From the IMG/VR virus record IMGVR_UViG_3300032322_001011, positions 1 through 64,000 of that record: a DNA stretch of 64,000 nucleotides; one strand, written 5' to 3'. Below are positions 21,219-27,992 of the stretch, piece by piece. The notes under the pieces are model-generated. The model had not been told where the DNA came from and did no database searches. It worked only from the letters and a program-made list of their open reading frames with translations. Both the position numbers and the translations under genes were made by a program. The DNA comes from a virus. Numbering within the stretch: the first letter of the stretch is position 1; every line of letters begins with the position of its first letter.

Positions 21219-21261
21219 TGTGTACTCCTAATATCCGTATTAGGAATACCTTAGTACAGAT

Positions 21262-21501
21262 TTACTTCTCTGTACTCCAATGGTGAACTGATTGGATTAG
21301 GACACCCAAGACATCATCAGCATTTTCGTCTTCATTGACCAACGACTGGCAATACGAGGAAGCGGTCTTGGCAACAGATTCTGCCATTTCCAACTTCTTA
21401 GCCATTGCTTCAATCATCTGGCGAAGAGCCTGCTTGTCATCGTACGCACGAGCAAGCGATACTTGAAGGTCTTGAATTACTGCAAACTCAAATGACTCCA
21501 T
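21262..21501 (-). CDS. Small helical protein
   Basis: 79 aa, MESFEFAVIQDLQVSLA; coiled-coil-like middle (ALRQMIEAMAKKLEMAESVAKTA). Acidic end. Function unknown. Confidence 0.55.
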   Translation of the reverse strand: MESFEFAVIQDLQVSLARAYDDKQALRQMIEAMAKKLEMAESVAKTASSYCQSLVNEDENADDVLGVLIQSVHHWSTEK

Positions 21502-21553
21502 AAAACCCCATTTCCTAGGTTATGTACAAGCGTACAACCTATGAATGGTCTTG

Positions 21554-22990
21554 TCAAGCCTCATCCGAAAGATCAAGGATGTCTGCGTACATACTGTCAG
21601 CCTGGTTAGCATTCAAACCACCACCTGTAAGTTGCCTGGTGGCTTCGCCTACTTGAGCGCCAAAGATACGACTAAGTACCCCTGCACCGCCACGTGCTTC
21701 AACCTCAAGACGCATGACATCACGAGTATCTGAAATGTCTTTGAACTTCTCAACTAAAGCGAACAACCGCTCAACCTCATCGGACAATGCTGGGTCAAGA
21801 CCTTGACCTTCCAGTTCTTCGGCAAAGCGAGCGAACAACACTCGGCTCATTTGCATCTCCAATAATGCCCTCATCGCAGCCTGTAACTGATCTTTAGTTT
21901 TGATCTCTACGGGCAACTTGAATCCACAATCAGAATTCTCCTTGAATGCAGGACAACGGCTGGACAAATAACAATGATTGCACTGCCTCAAAAGGTTACT
22001 TTGATACTGCAAAACAGGTGTTGAAAAAGCCTCAGAATTGCCCTCATCCTCAAGTTCTGTAAGGTTTTCAGCAATTTGTGGTGTGATGTTCTGGATACCG
22101 ATAACTGGTAACAATACTTTTTCGTCTTCGTGCCGCTTGTCAGCACCCCTAATCATAATACTTGTACCCCCAGAAGCCACATTTTGGACATTACCAATAT
22201 TTTGCAAATCATTAGGATTTGTACTATTTTCCGATAGACCTATTTCTTGTTCGTCATCGTCATTTGCAGGGTCATAGACCCCAAAAGCACCCTGCTCCCA
22301 CGCTTGCCAAGACTTGATTGCCAACTTTGCAACCTCAGCATTATCGTCTTGGACTATCTGTTCATAGTCAATTCCTAACCGAATAATGTCGGCTCGGTGC
22401 TTCTTTCGGGCAGAATCTTTCTGCTGTGCTGGGTATCGGCGTAGACCGTGACCATCCCATACCTGAGTTTCCCCGTAACGCACAGCCGATGTCCACGACC
22501 CCACGACTACTGAATCCCAAGGTAGTGATTCAATGACATCTGGTTTAGATGACAACCCCACTAACTTGGCATCCCACCTCTGAATGAGGTTACGAATACG
22601 GGAAATGTTTTTACCGTTTACAGCCTTATCGCTGACTGCGGCCCTGCCATGACGTTGGCATAAATACGCCAAACGCTCTAAATCGTCACCATCATTCCAT
22701 AAAGGAATATACCGTTCGTTTAGCCATGCCCCATCATAATCAGGGCGACCAATGACCATTGCAATGTTTTCGTAGTGCTGACGTAGGAAATCATCGTAAC
22801 GAGTGACATCTTCGTCACTTTCTGAAGTATACAAAACGACCTCACCGCCATTGCACATTACAGATAAATCTAGTTCTTTTTTCTTAGGCACAGCCAAATG
22901 GGTGAGGTTTATGGCGTATCTGGTTACCCCAGAAGCGGACAGCAAAGATCGGTGAGAGGACTTTTCGGCATTAGCAAAATAGATTTTCAC
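21554..22990 (-). CDS. Phage protein with a DpdA/TGT-like N-terminal half (tentative)
   Basis: 478 aa. N-terminus 'MKIYFANAEKSSHRSLL..GVTRYAINL', later 'VGLSSKPDVIESLPWDSVVVGSWTSAVRYGETQVWDGHGL' (~145-185) and 'KKHRADIIRLGID'. The order resembles, from memory, DpdA/queuine-transglycosylase-like actinophage proteins. The expected active-site Asp context is not clear (VVLYTSES), so it may be a degenerate member. The C-terminal half carries a Cys cluster C-x2-C-x5-C-x9-C (CNHCYLSSRCPAF, DC), possibly metal- or Fe-S-binding. Confidence 0.4.
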   Translation of the reverse strand: MKIYFANAEKSSHRSLLSASGVTRYAINLTHLAVPKKKELDLSVMCNGGEVVLYTSESDEDVTRYDDFLRQHYENIAMVIGRPDYDGAWLNERYIPLWNDGDDLERLAYLCQRHGRAAVSDKAVNGKNISRIRNLIQRWDAKLVGLSSKPDVIESLPWDSVVVGSWTSAVRYGETQVWDGHGLRRYPAQQKDSARKKHRADIIRLGIDYEQIVQDDNAEVAKLAIKSWQAWEQGAFGVYDPANDDDEQEIGLSENSTNPNDLQNIGNVQNVASGGTSIMIRGADKRHEDEKVLLPVIGIQNITPQIAENLTELEDEGNSEAFSTPVLQYQSNLLRQCNHCYLSSRCPAFKENSDCGFKLPVEIKTKDQLQAAMRALLEMQMSRVLFARFAEELEGQGLDPALSDEVERLFALVEKFKDISDTRDVMRLEVEARGGAGVLSRIFGAQVGEATRQLTGGGLNANQADSMYADILDLSDEA

Positions 22991-23469
22991 TCGTCACCTC
23001 CATTAGTGCGGTACAACGACTGTACTTCAAGTTCACGAGTCAGGTCTGTCCAGACCTTTCTTTCCCTAGGCTTATCATTTCGCCATTCTGGGCGTACAAA
23101 GTTGGGCAAGCACATCAAAAGACAAGGAATAGCATCCTGCATCACCAAAGTCACAGTTTCAGGATTGGTGTCTACAAACCAGTCAATTTTTCCGTATACG
23201 GCGTTCAAATCTCGTACACGGTCACGCACATCTGAAGGTTTTCCAGACTTGGCTACCTCAACAGTGGCAAATTTATAACCTTCACGTTTTGCCCACTCTG
23301 TCAAAATCTCAGCGCCAACATCAGTACCCAAAATAATAAGCCTGCCGTTGTACCGTGCAAATAGCGCTTCGTACAGTTTTTGACCATCGGGAATAGGTTG
23401 TCTTGCACCAGGGGAGAACGCTTTGTCAGTATTTGCATACGCTAATACATCAAAAGTAACAACAAGCAT
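22987..23469 (-). CDS. HAD-like / conserved phage protein
   Basis: 160 aa. 'VVTFDVLAYANT' at the start, 'RLIILGTDVG' and 'IDWFVDTNPETVTLVMQDAIPCLLM' give an alternating beta-alpha pattern with aspartates at strand ends, reminiscent of HAD-like folds; catalytic residues are not complete. Overlaps the DpdA-like gene by four bases and is probably linked to it functionally. Confidence 0.45.
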   Translation of the reverse strand: MLVVTFDVLAYANTDKAFSPGARQPIPDGQKLYEALFARYNGRLIILGTDVGAEILTEWAKREGYKFATVEVAKSGKPSDVRDRVRDLNAVYGKIDWFVDTNPETVTLVMQDAIPCLLMCLPNFVRPEWRNDKPRERKVWTDLTRELEVQSLYRTNGGDE

Positions 23470-23927
23470 CAGTCGTACATGCCCATCGCTTTACGTTCTT
23501 TGGTTGCTACGTAACCTGAACCTACTGGGCAGAAATGGCATAGATATTGCCATTGTTCTTTTGGAACACCAGTCTTGCGACCAATCGTCTTAGATTCATC
23601 TTCCCAGTCAATACAACTACCTTTAGGAGCACCGTGGCGTTGGAAGCATTTGAGGGCTTCTACTTTGAGGTCATCACGAACTTCACGAACCTCAATCTCA
23701 TTCTTCATCAATTCTTTTTTGATCCCTGTCTCACCGTCAAGGGCATCATATGTTGCTTGGTCACAACGGAAGATTTGAGACAAGTGTGCTTCAGGGGAAG
23801 GGTTTTGAGCACGAGCAAGATGCATCTTGATAATTTCTTGCAACTCCATGTCATTATCTGCGTTACCGTCATAATCACGCATTTTGTGCATTGTTCCACA
23901 AGAATTGCAAACTAGAAGTCTTGGCAT
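23469..23927 (-). CDS. Conserved actinophage zinc protein ('MPRLLVCNSCGTMxKMRDYDG')
   Basis: 152 aa. C7-x2-C10 near the N-terminus and 'YLCHFCPVGSGYV' near the C-terminus give two CxxC pairs. The first 20 residues match, from memory, a conserved actinophage family. Middle part helical with Cys/His (KCFQRHG). Function unknown; operon partner of the two genes below it. Confidence 0.6.
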   Translation of the reverse strand: MPRLLVCNSCGTMHKMRDYDGNADNDMELQEIIKMHLARAQNPSPEAHLSQIFRCDQATYDALDGETGIKKELMKNEIEVREVRDDLKVEALKCFQRHGAPKGSCIDWEDESKTIGRKTGVPKEQWQYLCHFCPVGSGYVATKERKAMGMYD

Positions 23928-23951
23928 GTTGTACTACTTTCTATGAACTTG

Positions 23952-24386
23952 TTATTTAGTTGATGCTTTTAGTTGCCAACTCCACTTTGCATGCATATCG
24001 ATCCGATCAGCAAGGAAGTTGGCAATTCCTTGTTGATCTTCTTTTACTGCCAAATCAAATGCTACCTTGACTGACTTGGCAACTTCATCGTTGATACGCA
24101 GTAACTCTTTAGCCATTGCTTTAGGGTCTGGCTTTACTTCCTTGGATTCTACCGTACGGCTGTCCAAGAAGGTTTTGAGGCTAAACGGGGCGTAAACATC
24201 CAACTTGCGAAGGTTTTCAGCAAGAGGATCAATGCTCCCATAAACATCGCTGTAAATCTCTTCAAACAAAGCGTGATACTGGCTAAAGTCTGAACCTTCT
24301 ACGTTCCAGTGGTATCCGTGCGCTACGAAGTACTCCGTAACTACATCGGACATCAATGTTTTGAGAGAATCAGCAAGTTTAGCCAT
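23952..24386 (-). CDS. dps: Dps-like ferritin (DNA protection during starvation)
   Basis: 144 aa from ATG at 24386, overlapping the upstream TAA. 'HGYHWNVEGSDFSQYHALFEEIYSDVYGSIDPLAE': H26, H38, D53, E57 show the exact spacing (12, 15, 4) of the Dps ferroxidase ligands. Dps 12-mers oxidise and store iron and can coat DNA. A phage copy could limit oxidative damage to DNA in the infected cell. It sits beside a cluster of Lys-rich small proteins. Confidence 0.9.
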   Translation of the reverse strand: MAKLADSLKTLMSDVVTEYFVAHGYHWNVEGSDFSQYHALFEEIYSDVYGSIDPLAENLRKLDVYAPFSLKTFLDSRTVESKEVKPDPKAMAKELLRINDEVAKSVKVAFDLAVKEDQQGIANFLADRIDMHAKWSWQLKASTK

Positions 24387-24667
24387 TAGCAATCCCACGC
24401 TCTAAGTGATTTATTGATACGACTATCAGGGTCATTAGCGGTTTTGGATGAAGTGTTTTTCTTCTTCATACCTTCCATACGGGCGCAAAAAGAATCACGG
24501 CGAGCAGCAGACTTCTTAGATTTAGCGGCCTGCTCTTTTTTAACAGGAGGCTTGAGGTCAGAACCAGGGTTTGCTCTTTCGTAGGACTTACGACCTTTTT
24601 CGTTGAGTCCACCCTTTTCGTTCTTGCCCTCTTTGCGTTGCCACGCTTCTGATTTTTTAGTTGCCAT
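24386..24667 (-). CDS. DUF6321-type basic protein
   Basis: 93 aa. 'AWQRKEGKNEKGGLNEKGRKSYERANPGSDLKPPV' then 'RRDSFCARMEGMKKK' and 'DPDSRINKSLRAWDC' match the DUF6321 layout (phage and bacterial small protein). Very basic, glycine- and lysine-rich, likely nucleic-acid binding. Confidence 0.75.
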   Translation of the reverse strand: MATKKSEAWQRKEGKNEKGGLNEKGRKSYERANPGSDLKPPVKKEQAAKSKKSAARRDSFCARMEGMKKKNTSSKTANDPDSRINKSLRAWDC

Positions 24668-24831
24668 TACTTTTTACCTTTTTTACTGACAGCCATATTG
24701 TCAACTAAGTTTGGGTAGGGGCGACCAGCAGCCTTAGCACGAGCCTTTGCCTCTGATTTTTGTTCAGGGGACAATTTAGTTGATTTCTTTTTAGGATTTG
24801 GTTTATCCCAAACGTCTTTTTTAGAAGCCAT
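24667..24831 (-). CDS. Small Lys-rich protein (54 aa)
   Basis: MASKKDVWDKPNPKKKSTKL, then 'SEAKARAKAAGRPYPNLVDN' and KKGKK. The 'KAxGRPYPNLVDN' string recurs in phage small proteins. Coupled by TAATG. Probably nucleic-acid binding. Confidence 0.55.
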   Translation of the reverse strand: MASKKDVWDKPNPKKKSTKLSPEQKSEAKARAKAAGRPYPNLVDNMAVSKKGKK

Positions 24832-24884
24832 TATTTCTTCTTCTTTTTGTCCTTACAAGAACAACCACATGATTTGCAAGCCAT
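24831..24884 (-). CDS. 17-aa Cys-rich, Lys-tailed peptide
   Basis: MACKSCGCSCKDKKKKK. Four cysteines (C3, C6, C8, C10) then six Lys in the last seven residues. Its stop overlaps the next ATG (TAATG). If translated it could be a metal-binding micro-peptide. Very short, so only its place and codon overlap support it. Confidence 0.35.
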   Translation of the reverse strand: MACKSCGCSCKDKKKKK

Positions 24885-24886
24885 AG

Positions 24887-24991
24887 TTATTTCTTCTTCT
24901 TCTTAACGGCTTTTTTAGCGGCTTTCTTTTTGCCCTTGCCATAACCTGGTGCTTTTTTATCTGTCATCATGCAACCACATTCTGCACACAT
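24887..24991 (-). CDS. 34-aa Cys-rich, Lys-tailed protein
   Basis: MCAECGCMMTDKKAPGYGKG then a run of Lys and Ala. C2-x2-C5-x-C7 at the N-terminus as in the neighbour. Same architecture, different length, so the two look like relatives. Confidence 0.4.
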   Translation of the reverse strand: MCAECGCMMTDKKAPGYGKGKKKAAKKAVKKKKK

Positions 24992-24992
24992 A

Positions 24993-25172
24993 TTACTTAC
25001 CTGCCTTTTTCTTGGTTTGCTTTTTGGATTGACCTGCTTCAGACAATGCTATCGCAATTGCCTGCTTCTTGGAAGTAACCGTAGGGCCTTCTTTAGAACC
25101 TGAATGAAGATCGCCTTTGGCATATTCTTTCATTACTTTGGCAACCTTCTTTGCACTTTTTTTATCACTCAT
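24993..25172 (-). CDS. DUF6496-type small protein
   Basis: 59 aa. 'KVMKEYAKGDLHSGSKEGPTVTSKKQAIAIALSEAG' matches DUF6496 (K-V-M-x-E-x-K-x-G-x-L-x-S-G-S-x-x-G-P-x-V...QAIAIALSEA). Common in bacteria and phages; thought to be nucleic-acid related, unproven. Confidence 0.75.
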   Translation of the reverse strand: MSDKKSAKKVAKVMKEYAKGDLHSGSKEGPTVTSKKQAIAIALSEAGQSKKQTKKKAGK

Positions 25173-25485
25173 TATCAGTGTCCTTAAATGCTTGACCTAA
25201 TGTGTAATGAAAATCTGGATTCATTGCTAAATCCCACCGAACAGTATCATAGTCTACAGTCTTTGTTTGCTTTGGAATATGACCAAAACCAGAACCCAAT
25301 TCGTGAATTGTGGAATCTGGAAATCCCTTCAAAAGATCAAAAGTCTTTTGATGAAACAGTCTTTCATCAATTTGTCTTTTAGCATCACCAAACAACCCTT
25401 GACCAGCAGGGTGAAACTGGCGTTGATTTAGTTGCCGTTCAGCCTTCTTCTTGCGGAAATCCGCCATGTCAACGATGTCACCCAC
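25165..25485 (-). CDS. Hypothetical protein
   Basis: 106 aa from GTG at 25485 (ATG at 25467 is the alternative, MADFRKKKAE). 'RKKKAERQLNQRQFHPAGQGLFGDAKRQIDERLF' and an acidic end. Overlaps the DUF6496 gene by 8 bases. No family recognised. Confidence 0.5.
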   Translation of the reverse strand: MGDIVDMADFRKKKAERQLNQRQFHPAGQGLFGDAKRQIDERLFHQKTFDLLKGFPDSTIHELGSGFGHIPKQTKTVDYDTVRWDLAMNPDFHYTLGQAFKDTDNE

Positions 25486-25495
25486 ATTACAACCT

Positions 25496-25696
25496 TTATA
25501 GGCTAATTACTGGCTCAGTTGCCTCAGCAAGTGGGCTACGAGGGGTAACCCCGTATTGAGGTTGGAGAACCATATTGCGCTTGGTTACATACTCCATCTC
25601 AACAGCACCACCACGGCCTGGGGTAAGCGATTTATATGTTCCATCCATGATTCCTTTACGGAGATCATCGTTGGCAGAGCGTTCCATGTTTTGCAT
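25496..25696 (-). CDS. Small hypothetical protein
   Basis: 66 aa, MQNMERSANDDLRKG, with AAGGA six bases before the ATG. 'TKRNMVLQPQYGVTPRSPLAEATEPVISL' at the end. No family recognised. Confidence 0.5.
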   Translation of the reverse strand: MQNMERSANDDLRKGIMDGTYKSLTPGRGGAVEMEYVTKRNMVLQPQYGVTPRSPLAEATEPVISL

Positions 25697-25710
25697 AAAG
25701 ATCCTTTTAC

Positions 25711-26592
25711 TCAGTAGATATTAATTCTATCAAAATCAGCACCTTGTGCTGAAGCACCACCAGATTGTGCGTTTCCACCACGCATTCCACCAATTGAAAT
25801 AAATGGGTTGCCTGGAGAACCAGAAGTACCTGTTGAAGCACCACCATTTTTGGGGGCGTAAATTTGTGGAGCGTTGTTTACGTTTGCGCTGGTGTTTGTA
25901 TTGGTGGCAGCAGGTGGTTGCATCGCAGGCGTAGATTGTGCAGCAGTTTTAGGTTGACGTGGTTGACGAACCCTACCACCAGCAACACCTTGCGTTTGAA
26001 TACGCTGTTGTTGATCTGGGGTTCCATTCTTTGAAATGTCCGTAGCAAGAGCACGGCGAGCACGAGCAGTAGCGTTTCTACGATCCCTTTGCTCTTGGGT
26101 TAACTGTGGGCGTTGCCTGGGAGTTTGTCCTGCTGGATTTTGCCCTACTGGTTGCTGACCTGTTGGTTGTTGAAATTGAACTCCAGCAGATCCTCCACCA
26201 AAATCACCACGCCCAAGGTTTTCTTGGCTACCAAAAGTTGCTCGTTGGTCAAGGTTGAACGTATATGTAGTTGTTGGGCTTTGTGGACCTTGCTGTTGCT
26301 GTTGCTGTTGCTGTTGTTTTCTTCCACGACCCCAGAAACCACGACCACCACTACGACCAGCACGATAGTTGTAAAAGTTATTTCGGTTTGCAGGATTCAT
26401 CATCCATGCGTTCATACCTTGTGCAAGCATGCTGTCTTGTTGTGGTGGGCCAGAAGTTGCACCCCAATTACGTTGCATAGAACCAGCACCAGCGTTGTAT
26501 GGTTGTGGGGCTGCAAAGTTTCCACCTTGAATCTGCCCAGTTGGGGCAGACATATTCTGTTGAGGGACACCACCGAAAGGGTTATTAGCCAT
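25711..26592 (-). CDS. Disordered Gln/Pro/Gly-rich protein with shared phage motifs
   Basis: 293 aa, low-complexity throughout. A nine-Gln run at 93-101, then motif TFGSQENLGRGDFGGG (119-134), a basic stretch (QRDRRNATARARRALA) and TSANVNNAPQIYAPKN (234-249). The first motif recurs in the protein at 27992-30286 and the second in the tape measure. The ATG lies five bases behind TATAAT. Likely a virion-associated or assembly protein; inferred from the shared motifs. Confidence 0.55.
   Translation of the reverse strand: MANNPFGGVPQQNMSAPTGQIQGGNFAAPQPYNAGAGSMQRNWGATSGPPQQDSMLAQGMNAWMMNPANRNNFYNYRAGRSGGRGFWGRGRKQQQQQQQQQGPQSPTTTYTFNLDQRATFGSQENLGRGDFGGGSAGVQFQQPTGQQPVGQNPAGQTPRQRPQLTQEQRDRRNATARARRALATDISKNGTPDQQQRIQTQGVAGGRVRQPRQPKTAAQSTPAMQPPAATNTNTSANVNNAPQIYAPKNGGASTGTSGSPGNPFISIGGMRGGNAQSGGASAQGADFDRINIY
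26291..26314. repeat. Hexanucleotide microsatellite (TGCTGT)4
   Basis: Four perfect copies encode part of the poly-Gln run with alternating CAA and CAG codons. Length could vary by slippage. Confidence 0.7.
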
Positions 26593-26597
26593 GTCTA

Positions 26598-26603
26598 ATT
26601 ATA
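26598..26603 (-). promoter_or_regulatory. -10 box TATAAT close to the start codon
   Basis: Minus-strand TATAAT, five bases (TAGAC), ATG at 26592. Almost the same string as at 5974-5988 on the plus strand. It overlaps the upstream stop codon. Confidence 0.45.
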
Positions 26604-26922
26604 CCCAAAGACTTTGCATTGAGTATCGCCCAGAACCACTGAACTTATCATCGTTCATTTGTGCTCTCTGGAACATCACAGGAGCACCTGAAACCCATGA
26701 ACGGTATTGGGGTGTCCAACGATCCACTGACAAAATGTCCACAATCCCAAGTTCCTGCTTTAAAAACCCACGTGATTGTGGAAATGCTTGCTGTGGGACA
26801 ACAGGGCGAGTAGCACGAATAGTTTCTGGGTCAGAAATAGCAGACTGCAAAGCAATATCGGTAAGCAACTCTTCACGAGACTGCCACGGGCGTGTGCTTC
26901 TGTGGTTATCTACAGTAGGCAT
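26599..26922 (-). CDS. Hypothetical protein
   Basis: 107 aa, MPTVDNHRSTRPWQSREELL. Helical N-terminus, 'VVPQQAFPQSRGFLKQELGIVDILSVDRWTPQYRSWVSG' in the middle. Overlaps the upstream stop. No family recognised. Confidence 0.5.
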   Translation of the reverse strand: MPTVDNHRSTRPWQSREELLTDIALQSAISDPETIRATRPVVPQQAFPQSRGFLKQELGIVDILSVDRWTPQYRSWVSGAPVMFQRAQMNDDKFSGSGRYSMQSLWV

Positions 26923-27188
26923 TAGTGCTCTGGTGGGTAAAAGTTAGGGTCATAACTTGACCAATTTTCAGGTGCTTCAGGATGGTATTGTTCATCATTT
27001 GATTTAGCAACACCATCGTTGCCGTAAGCATCCAAATACGCTTCAAACTCTTCATCATTTTGCGTATGTTTTCTAGCCTGACGTTCACGAGATTCCATTT
27101 GCATTTCTTTTATTTCGTTATGCATGTCCATAGCATCACGCCCAACTTGGCGACCCATGTGATGACGAGTGTCTTGTCCTCTAGGCAT
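26922..27188 (-). CDS. MPRGEDT-tag protein (copy 1)
   Basis: 88 aa beginning MPRGQDTRHHMGRQVGRDA. After the tag: helical, charged ('EIKEMQMESRERQARKHTQND'), then Tyr/Pro-rich end. The first ~15 residues are shared by five proteins in this block; the rest is not. Confidence 0.55.
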   Translation of the reverse strand: MPRGQDTRHHMGRQVGRDAMDMHNEIKEMQMESRERQARKHTQNDEEFEAYLDAYGNDGVAKSNDEQYHPEAPENWSSYDPNFYPPEH

Positions 27189-27496
27189 TATTTGATTGGC
27201 TTTCCTCTAAATGATGGGTTATTGTTTTCATCCCATGAGAATAGCGGTTTCTTTTCAACTCTTCCAGTACCACCCTTGGCTTTATCAATCAAGTTGCGAG
27301 GAGCAATGTCAGACAGACGGGCTTCTTGACCTGTGTACTCAGGTGTGTTTGGATCATCCAAGTCAGGGTTTCCTGGAGGCCCAATCAATGCATCTTTAAT
27401 GCGTGACATCATTGAAGGCTTTGCCTTTTTAGCACGATGTGCATCAAGACTTACGATGCGAGCACCGTGGTGTCGGGTGTCTTCACCTCTAGGCAT
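27188..27496 (-). CDS. MPRGEDT-tag protein (copy 2)
   Basis: 102 aa beginning MPRGEDTRHHGARIVSLDA. Then 'KKAKPSMMSRIKDALIGPPGNPDLDDPNTPEYTGQEARLSDIAPRNLID'. TAATG coupling with both neighbours. Confidence 0.55.
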   Translation of the reverse strand: MPRGEDTRHHGARIVSLDAHRAKKAKPSMMSRIKDALIGPPGNPDLDDPNTPEYTGQEARLSDIAPRNLIDKAKGGTGRVEKKPLFSWDENNNPSFRGKPIK

Positions 27497-27702
27497 TATT
27501 GATACCTACTTTCTGGTCCAAGCACTTTACCGACAAAAGAACGCTGAACAGAAGGTTCATCTAGTTCAGAAACATGTTCAGCAATATCTGCTGGGTTGAT
27601 ACTTCCCCACACTGCTGTTTGCTGTTGGATAATACGATCAAGAATGGCTTCTTTGTCAACCCTACGTTTCTCGTGATTACGAGTATCTTCACCTCTAGGC
27701 AT
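27496..27702 (-). CDS. MPRGEDT-tag protein (copy 3)
   Basis: 68 aa beginning MPRGEDTRNHEKRRVDKEA. Then helical 'ILDRIIQQQTAVWGSINPADIAEHVSELDEP'. Coupled to the downstream gene by TAATG. Confidence 0.55.
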   Translation of the reverse strand: MPRGEDTRNHEKRRVDKEAILDRIIQQQTAVWGSINPADIAEHVSELDEPSVQRSFVGKVLGPESRYQ

Positions 27703-27713
27703 AAACTATTCCT

Positions 27714-27992
27714 TTATTGTGGTGTGTTTGACCACGTGTTTGTAATTGGGTCAATTAGGATGTTCCCAGTACCTTTTCGGCGTGGTGCTCCCTTAACATC
27801 ACCAGGATGCCCAATTTCACCTTCTGGTATTTGGTATGACGGGTGGTCACCGCTACCAGGACTTGTAAATTTGTCAGAACCTGATGTCTGGCGATCAATA
27901 AAAGTAGGAAGTCTTTCTGAAGACCTCGCAGCAAACCCTGAACGGTCAACCCTGCGGTTAGGGTGGTTATTTGTGTTTTCTCCTCTAGGCAT
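27714..27992 (-). CDS. MPRGEDT-tag protein (copy 4)
   Basis: 92 aa beginning MPRGENTNNHPNRRVDRSG. Then Ser/Pro/Gly-rich: 'SERLPTFIDRQTSGSDKFTSPGSGDHPSYQIPEG'. Start overlaps the stop of the large disordered protein. Confidence 0.55.
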   Translation of the reverse strand: MPRGENTNNHPNRRVDRSGFAARSSERLPTFIDRQTSGSDKFTSPGSGDHPSYQIPEGEIGHPGDVKGAPRRKGTGNILIDPITNTWSNTPQ

